From the NCBI GenBank assembly GCA_964036195.1, contig OZ038450.1, positions 24,581,208-24,645,207 on the forward strand: a stretch of 64,000 nucleotides of DNA, given 5' to 3'. Numbering within the stretch: the stretch's first letter is position 1; every line of letters starts with the position of its first letter. Under the pieces are notes generated by a model. It had not been told where the DNA came from, did not search any database, and saw only the letters and a program-made list of their open reading frames with translations. The stretch is from Sphaerolaimus hirsutus (lineage: Eukaryota; Nematoda; Chromadorea; Monhysterida; Sphaerolaimidae). Below are positions 56,888-64,000 of the stretch, piece by piece. Both the position numbers and the translations under genes were made by a program.

Positions 56888-57761
56888 TAGTGATGGAAAA
56901 GCGCCAGAAAAAAGGGCGCCAAGCGCCAATGGCGCCATGGCGCCATTCGGAAAGTGGGCGCCAGGCGCCAAGGGCGCCACAGGAAAAGGGCGCCAAGCGC
57001 CAAGGGCGCCATGGCGCCTTTCAGAAAGTGGGCGCCAGGCGCCAATGGCGCCACAGAAAGAGGGCGCCAAGCGCCAAGGGCGCCAGGGCGCCATTTGGAA
57101 AATAGGGCGCCAGGCGCCAAGGGCGCCAGAATAGATACTTATATACAATACCCTGCCTTTGCCTTAATTATTACTTCAGCACCGTACTGCACACATTTCA
57201 CTTGTTCTTTCGTTTAAAATGCCCTGTAAAGTGTCAAATGTCATGCAAGGTATGAATAGTTATGTAAAATACCCTGTAAAATGGTAAACAACGTATACCT
57301 ACACCCCTTTTCCCATAGATGTTTTCTTGAAATGGACAAAAACTGAATTGCGATGATTTGAATAAGTTGATACACGAGTTTGCGAGTTCAAGGGCCCATC
57401 ATTCCCAGCTTCTGATCCGTCATATGTGTCTGATCTACCGTTGGACGAAAGATTTTAGCCCAATCGCACCACTTCATCCCTTCTTTGCGGCGAATTTCTA
57501 TTATCCGCGCATGCGCATCTTCATTTTTTATTATATTTTAATCATTTACGCCGTATTCTCCTTGAAACCTTGCTGGCGACATTCTGGCGCCCTTTTTGGG
57601 CAGGGCGCCAGGCGCCAAGGGCGCCACGGAGAGAGGGCGCCAAGCGCCAGGGGCGCCATGGCGCCTTTCAGAAAAAGGGCGCCAAGCGCCAATGGCGCCA
57701 TGGCGCGGCGCCCTTTGGCGCCCTCAAATGGCGCCAGCGCCATGGCGCCATTCCATCATTA
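56888..57761. mobile_element. hAT-type element, TAGTGATG ends, GGCGCC arrays
   Basis: TAGTGATGGAAAAGCGCC to GGCGCCATTCCATCATTA with exact duplication ACCATAAC (56880-56887, 57762-57769). 874 bp. Arrays of GGCGCCAAGCGCC at both ends, a non-coding middle. Best-preserved copy of this variant. Confidence 0.93.
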
Positions 57762-57836
57762 ACCATAACCCATCTGAATAACGAACCAAAAATTATACAG
57801 TTTTTCAGCATAATGTTTCGTTTTTACTATGGAATA

Positions 57837-58274
57837 CCGTATTACCTCGAATTATCCCCCCCCTTGAATTGACCCCCCCCTCGAATAAACCCCCCCTCAA
57901 AATGGGCTGGGGAAATAATAAACCCCCCCCTCGAAATACCCCCCCCCCCCCTTCGGAATGATGTACATCACGTACATAATAAATACGTCATGTATGCAAT
58001 GTACATGATGTATATTACTGTTAATTTACATTGCAGCTACACATAGACTAGTTTGTGTAGCTATCTACGTTTTTATGTCCAAATATATCCTGTCTGGACA
58101 CATTTTTTACCTGTTTTGGGTATGAAAATGCCTACTATTTACTACGGTCCTTACGAAAATTTCTGAGGAAATAATAAAACCCCCCCTCGAATAAACCCCC
58201 CCCTCGAATTAACCCCCCTCAAATTTTGCTGGCGAAATAATAAACCCCCATGGGGGTATTTCGAGGTAATACGG
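57837..58274. mobile_element. CCGTATT-type TA-target element
   Basis: CCGTATTACCTCGAATTATC to GAGGTAATACGG, TA-flanked, 438 bp, clearly the same subfamily and orientation as 26501-26937. Confidence 0.88.
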
Positions 58275-58776
58275 TAATTACGTAATTACGAAATCTATCA
58301 CAGTAGTGCAGGCCTGATAAAACAAGCACTTTTCAAATCACTTTTACCCAGTTGAGCAACATTGTAAAATTTTAAAAAAAAATTTTAATTTTAATTTTTA
58401 TACCCATTATACTTATGCTGTAATTTTACACTATTTTATCCATACTAATCATTTTGTAATTTTACAATGTCTGATCACAAATGCCATTGAAAGTGTTGGA
58501 TTCCATTTTATTTTTGTTTGTTTTTTTTGCTTCCTTGACTTTTGAAAATGTGTTGAAACTTTACTCAAAGTACCACATTTTATATTGGCACCAAAATATC
58601 AAAATATGATTTAATTATTTTATAAATCTGTTCAAGTTTTACACACATAATGCAATGTAAATTATCTTAATAATTTAGATAATTTTCTAATCACTTCTTG
58701 ATCCAATTTGTCACGTTGTTTAATTCAATTTCACTAATTCAACCAATTTCACTAATTTCTTGATCGAATTTGTCAA

Positions 58777-59066
58777 GTTCTAATTTGATTAAGTGTATGT
58801 GTGTACACACCCTCTGACGGAAGAAGTTTTGCTGTAAAAATATCTGAGTCACTGAGTCACGTAAAATACTTTTTAGATTTGGGTGGGGAGACAGCCAGTG
58901 TTCTAATTTGATTAAGTGTATGTGTGTACACACCGTCTGTCATGTTCTAATTTGATTAAGTGTATATGTGTACACACCTTCTGTTGGAAGAAGTTTTGCT
59001 GTAAAAATATCTGAGTCACTGAGTCACGTAAAATACTTTTTAGATTTGGGTGGGGAGACAGCCAGC
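58777..59066. repeat. Tandem repeat of a 120-170 bp unit
   Basis: TTCTAATTTGATTAAGTGTA starts units at about 58778, 58900 and 58944; the first and third continue through GAAGAAGTTTTGCTGTAAAA and GGGTGGGGAGACAGCCAG with few changes. The middle unit is partial. Confidence 0.85.
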
Positions 59067-59337
59067 GTGAACGTTTTCTAAATTCAAAATTTTGAACGTA
59101 ACAAGTTTTCTTCAAAATGAATCGATAGCTTGTAACTATCCTAAATATGAATTAGATCAAATGTATGTAAATGTATAATCAAAAATTTGCAGCACCTATC
59201 AGCACAAAAATTGGAGTAAACGAGTGCGTAAAGAACAGCACATTTTTATTTTCCTTCTTACTATCTTTATATTTTCTTTTTTACTAATTTCCTTTCTTGT
59301 TCGCTCTACAAGAACAAAATATAACTTTACGATTTTG

Positions 59338-60967
59338 TATTAGGGTGTAAACTACCGTATTTACTTGAATAATTCCCCCCCACTTGAATAATTCCCCCCC
59401 TCGAATAATTCCCCCCTGTTAGACAGGTGAGGAAAAAATAATTCCCCCACTTGAATAATCCCCCCCGCAATGACGGATGGTAGATAATGCACATGCTTTT
59501 AACAAAAAAAACAATCGATGAAGCCAAACCATACAAAAGAGCTGTGTCCGGTTTGATTCATCGAATGGAAATACAGCACATTCGGGTGCAAAGATGCAAT
59601 GGAATGTGCACTATCAATGGAAACAGGACATACATGTGTATGTAGTGTGATAGAAACGTGCTTGAAAATTGTGATGAAATAATAATCCCCCCACTTGAAT
59701 AATTCCCCCCCTCGAATAGTTCCCCCCTCAAAAATGTCTGACAAAAAAATAATTCCCTGGGGGAATTATTCGAGTAAATACGGTAAGTTTCTTATATTTT
59801 TTGCGATCTCATAGAAATGCACATTCCTGCGTCCCATTCTGTTGTACATTGGCCGATTTTCATGCCCTTTGAGTATGTTGGGGTTTGGGGTCTGCGCTAT
59901 GCCGAATTGTTTTGGTATGCTCGTATAATCCCCCAGTCCCGAGATAAGGGGGGTCTATAAAATGGTGGTCATTTTGCACAGATTATCTGTACATTGAGTT
60001 TGAAGCTTAATAACTTGGCCATTTCTGGGCCGATTTGAATCATTCAACAATTAAAATGATCGGGAAAACCTGAATATTTCATATTTGCGGTCGGATTAGT
60101 GATGTCTGAATTTCGTATGCCGATTTGACCCAGTTTTTAAACATGAAAAATAGTCGTAATAATACTTTTTAAAGACAGTTGTTTTGAACATGCTATCATA
60201 TACTATAGACAAAAAGAATGAATCTGGCCCAAAAATTATTTCAATATCTCTTTCCAGTCGAAAGTTATAGTACTTTGAACTTTCACCTACCGCTCATAAA
60301 ATAACTGCATGAAGAACAAAGCATGCAAATTCAAAACTCTATATCTCAGTCATTTCTCTGCCGATTTTCACCTATGAATGCTTAAAATGATCATAATGAC
60401 CTGTAGATTTCATTTTTATGTTCTGATTATATGTATGCACTGTTCTTCATGCAGTTATTTTATGAGCGGTAGGTGAAAGTTCAAAGTACTATAACTTTTG
60501 ATTGGAAAGAGATATTGAACTCATTTTTGTTTTAGATCAATTCTCGTTGCCTAAAGTATATGATAGCATGTTTAAAAAATTATTTTTTTCCATGTTCAAA
60601 AACCGGGTCAAATCGGCATACGGAATCTAGACATCACTAATCCGACTTCAAAAATGGAATCTTCAGGTTTTCCCGATAATTTTAAGTGTCGAATGATTCA
60701 AATCGGCCCAGAAATGGGCAAGTTTTTAAGCTCGAAAGTCAATGTGCAAATCATCCGTGCAAAATGACCACCATTTTATAGACCCCCCTTATCTTGGGAC
60801 TGGGGGATTATTCGAGCAAACCAAAACAATTCGCCATAGCCCAGACCCCAAACCCTAACATACTCGAAGGGCATCAAAATCGGCCAATGTACAACAAAAT
60901 GGGATGCAGGAATGTGCATTTTTATGAGATTTCAAAAAATATAAGAAACGTAGTTTACAGCCTAATA
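59338..60967. mobile_element. Very long fold-back element with a nested TA-target insertion
   Basis: Ends TATTAGGGTGTAAACTA and TAGTTTACAGCCTAATA; arms of several hundred bp continue through CCAATGTACAACA-type and CCCCAGTCC(C)GAGATAAG sequence. The left arm holds an insertion (59355-59783) that the right arm lacks. Most of the element pairs with itself. Confidence 0.88.
59355..59783. mobile_element. CCGTATT-type TA-target element
   Basis: CCGTATTTACTTGAATAATT to ATTCGAGTAAATACGG with TA on both sides, 429 bp. The unoccupied right arm of the host fold-back reads AAACTACGTTTCTTAT at the same point. Confidence 0.9.
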
Positions 60968-62437
60968 GAATGATATGTCTGTTGACTATACAGTTTCACA
61001 TATTCGCGACCCACTGTACACCGTTTTTCTACTGTATTTAAGATGTATCGCACTTCGCTGTTCAGTAAGGCGTTGAATTTCATTGACGCTCAGCGAAACA
61101 TAAGTAAACCAAACTTGTAGAGTATCATGTATGCCGAGTATACATGATGTATGAATTGCTGCCAATGTGCATCACAGTTACACATACCTGGACTAAGGTA
61201 GACTGTGCAACCATCTACGTTGATATGTCTACCTAAATTGATCCTGTATAAAACATTTGTCACATGTTTTGGGTAATGTAAAAGCCTATCTTCATTATGA
61301 TCCGTCTCTAAAATTCATGGGGAAATAATAAACACCCCCCACGAATAAGCCCCCCCCCCTGAAATACCTCCCACATAATATGCACTTTGAAAAAATAATC
61401 ACTCATAGAAAAACACTAAAAGTAATTGGAGTGCACATTTCAGCATGTGTCAAATCGCTGTCGAGTGGTTTCCCTTCGACAACCAGGTGTGCAACATGAA
61501 ATTTGTTGAGTTTTTATGCCTTCTGACGTTATTAAAAGCAGGCATTTATTTTGGGTCCTATTTGGGTCAAAATTTATGATTTTTCTGTTTGATTCGGTGC
61601 CAGTGAGTGATGGAATGGCGCCACTGCGCAACGCCATTTGATGGCACCAAGCGACTGGCCAACGAATTATTAGTGCCAGGACGCGCAGTTATCTCCGTCG
61701 CAAGACTTTGACGTTTCTAACTCCCAGCTCAAGAACCAAAGCAAATAATGGTGCCATAAAGGGGATTTACAGCACAATGATAAATAAAAGGTGATACAAC
61801 AAATAAAACATCACCGATAAATACACTCTTTTCAAGTTTGCAAGTTTTTTTATTCACAATTCATGTTCAATACTCAAATTAGAATGAAAATGTATCATAT
61901 GGTAAAGTCGGCGGACATTTCACCCTTCAAAATCGGAGAGTTAGAATTTGCTCGTGAATAGAGCAAACAACGAAACTTGTGACCCACGTGGATGCTAGAA
62001 ATTGAAAAAGAAAATCATATTAAACGAAAAATGGACGTTTCGCTGCGCCTGTGCGTGCCACGCCCTTGTTACCTACATTTTCAGCGTTGCTCGTAAAGAA
62101 TTTGACTGTTCAAACTACTGTTATTGTTTTTATTTGATTTTTTCATTTGTTGGCTCTGTTCCAACAGAAGAGAACTTGGCAGCTGGCCAAAATTTCGAAA
62201 TCCGCTATTAATATGAATAAAATAGGCTCACAATAGCTATATAACCATGTATATAAACAAAAATAGCTATTACGAAGGTGGAAATTGGCAAAGGGAAGCA
62301 AATTTAAACGATTTTTAGCTAACTTTCAGTTTTCACTCTCATCTGTATATTACGCAACTGGTAACTCGGATAAGGGCCAAGTTTTCATAGTGACCCGATC
62401 TATTCCAATGGTTAAAATATTGCGCCACAATACCTAA
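60968..62437. other. Repeat-fragment region without genes
   Basis: Near 61135-61380 a decayed CCGTATT-group interior (CTACGTTGATATGTC, CCCCCACGAATAAGC). GGCGCCACTGCGCAACGCC-like sequence lies near 61617, and a segment near 61755-61930 is repeated at 63110-63260 (AAATAAAAGGTGATAC). No gene supported. Confidence 0.45.
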
Positions 62438-62966
62438 TGGCGCTACACACACTGAAGCCGAAATATTCGGCATACGCACGTTTTTGACAAATGCCGAATT
62501 AAATGCTGAATAGAAAAAAACTTGCTGAACTTAAATTGTCCGTACTCTTGAAAATTAAGCTGTTTGTCAATTCAGCATGTATTTCAGCATTCAAAAGATG
62601 CGTACACTTTTACATGCGGAAACCATTCGGCAAAATCAGATGAAATGTTGAATGCTGAACTGCAAAAAATGTACACTTGTCGAAATTGCGAGTACGGTAC
62701 GGTACGCAAGCCAATACGGTAAATACACACATTCAGCTATCGTCCTGATCATAGAAAATGCCGAAGTATGTTCCTTTCGACATACTTTAGCGTCTAAAAA
62801 TTAACGCTCAAATTCGTCCAAATATCGTGCGCACGTTTTCAAAATTCAATATGGCGGCCCCTTAAATGCCGAACTTAAAACGTCCGAACGGCAATTTTTC
62901 AATTCGGATTCGGCAGATAAAAACGTGTGTATGCCGAATATTTCGGCTTCAGTGTGCGTAGCGCCA
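62438..62966. mobile_element. Inverted-repeat element with TGGCGCTAC ends
   Basis: TGGCGCTACACACACTGAAG pairs with CTTCAGTGTGCGTAGCGCCA, and GCCGAAATATTCGGCATAC follows on both sides. 529 bp with further AATGCTGAA / TTCAGCATT pairs inside. Target duplication unclear. Confidence 0.8.
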
Positions 62967-63360
62967 ATGCCGTCATGCACTCTCCACTGAAGAGATTGAC
63001 ACAAATGTTTGTAGGGTGATACATCTGCCAACTTTAGATGTTAAGTTAGAATTTGAATGAAAAACGTTGGATGAAAAATGGTCCACTGACAAATCAATTT
63101 TACGGTTAAGCTGGAGTTACAGCATAACAATAAATAAAAGGTGATACGACAAATAAAACGTCACCAATAAAACCATTATTTTCATGTTTTCAAGTTTTTT
63201 TATTGAAAATAAATGTTAAATTCTCAAATTTAAATAATAAAAAATCATATTGGAGATGTAAAATTCAAATTTGAATGAAAAATGTTCGATGAAAAATGGT
63301 CCGCCAACAAATCAATTTCACGGTGATGCCATAAAATCAATTTGTCAGTGGAAATTGCTG

Positions 63361-63552
63361 GTAAAAGGTTGCCCGTCGGTGCGGTGGGAGGGCGAATCGC
63401 GACCCGATTAATCGCTGACTTTGACTGGCAAACTTTTAATTTATTGGATATTTGCAATACCGTTTATTCTTTGTAAATACATTAACCAGTCAAAGCCGGC
63501 GATTAATCGGGTCGCAATTCACCCGCCCATCGCACCGTAGGGCAATTTTTAC
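63361..63552. repeat. Inverted repeat with about 70-bp arms
   Basis: GTAAAAGGTTGCCCGTCGGT pairs with the region ending GGCAATTTTTAC, and CGACCCGATTAATCGCTGAC with CGGCGATTAATCGGGTCG. Loop about 50 bp. Confidence 0.8.
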
Positions 63553-63559
63553 CCGACTA

Positions 63560-64000
63560 GAAAATTGGGCGCGACCAAGCATTCTACCCATGCGGCTGGC
63601 AACTTTTGACCCGACTCAAAAATCGGGTAAAATGATATAAACTGGTGGAAAATATAAATGGAAAATTCACAAAATAACATTTTAAAAATCACACAAGCAA
63701 GTCATTAGGCTGTCACTTAGTGTGAGGGTGCCCCAAAGTATATACTATATATAACCAAAGTGGCACCCCCTCAGGCCACCCTTGTTGCTGAAAATATTTT
63801 TTTCACTTTTTTTCTGGTAAATATAAATGCAAAATCCATACAAATTTTTGTTCAGGCCGGAATTTGATTTACTTATAAAATAAGTTGGGGATGGTTTAAG
63901 CCATAGGTTTTTTTGGACATATGAGATGGTAACTTCCTGCAACTTTTCCACCCCCTCACAACCACCACAATCCCCACACCAAAATTTTGCCAAAGATCAA
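63560..64000. other. Window end, no gene supported
   Basis: Holds a short near-palindrome (GAGGGTGCCCCAAAGTATAT with TGGCACCCCCTC). A minus-strand open frame 63993-63745 has no motif I recognise. Confidence 0.4.

Noticed and set aside
52242..57781. Many Ala/Arg/Gly-rich frames such as those near 52306 and 56887
   Set aside because: Compositional products of GGCGCC arrays in hAT elements; the same DNA is open in several frames at once.

Overview
The window is animal (metazoan, probably invertebrate) nuclear DNA. It is AT-rich and intron-rich, and it is saturated with transposons. The host coding sequence I can support is all on the minus strand, in short exons with GT..AG borders and matching phases. 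These exons encode secreted, cysteine-rich, modular proteins (WAP, MAM) of an animal type. I cannot name the species. There are no bacterial operons, rRNA, tRNA or CRISPR arrays.

Two host genes can be assembled by hand. Gene A (minus, 50267 to 43849) has ten exons, a signal peptide, three WAP four-disulfide domains and a series of phase-1 cysteine-rich cassettes; it ends at a stop followed by two AATAAA signals. Two of its cassette exons are near-identical neighbours. Gene B (minus, about 43045 to at least 21736) starts about 0.7 kb downstream of the gene A poly(A) signals. It has a putative signal-peptide exon, several MAM-like domains and a Thr-rich linker, in at least 16 exons with compatible phases. 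Its introns are almost entirely transposon. One exon carries one T too many in a T run.

The rest is mobile DNA. Positions 1-2520 and 10776-13295 are a direct duplication at about 99.6% identity. It carries a palindrome-rich repeat and the 3' part of an APE-type non-LTR retrotransposon (LINE). The second copy continues into a nearly full-length but broken LINE (about 11569-16650); the first copy switches abruptly, inside a small hAT element, into a broken BEL/Pao-type gag (2521-4044). A 5'-truncated relative of the LINE lies at 54596-56540. DNA transposons dominate elsewhere. At least seven hAT-type non-autonomous elements have exact 8-bp target duplications. More than a dozen elements share CCGTATT-type termini, G/C homopolymer tracts and TA targets. 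A CTCGGC-ended family, a mariner-like element and several very long fold-back elements are also present. Several insertions are nested, and the window itself contains matching empty sites for some of them.

The observations I rate highest are: two gene B introns that begin, exactly at the 5' splice site, with the same transposon end (introner-like); the multi-MAM gene itself; the phase-1 cassette gene with three WAP domains; the fold-back element with a predicted three-way-junction layout; and the shared termini of the CCGTATT elements.
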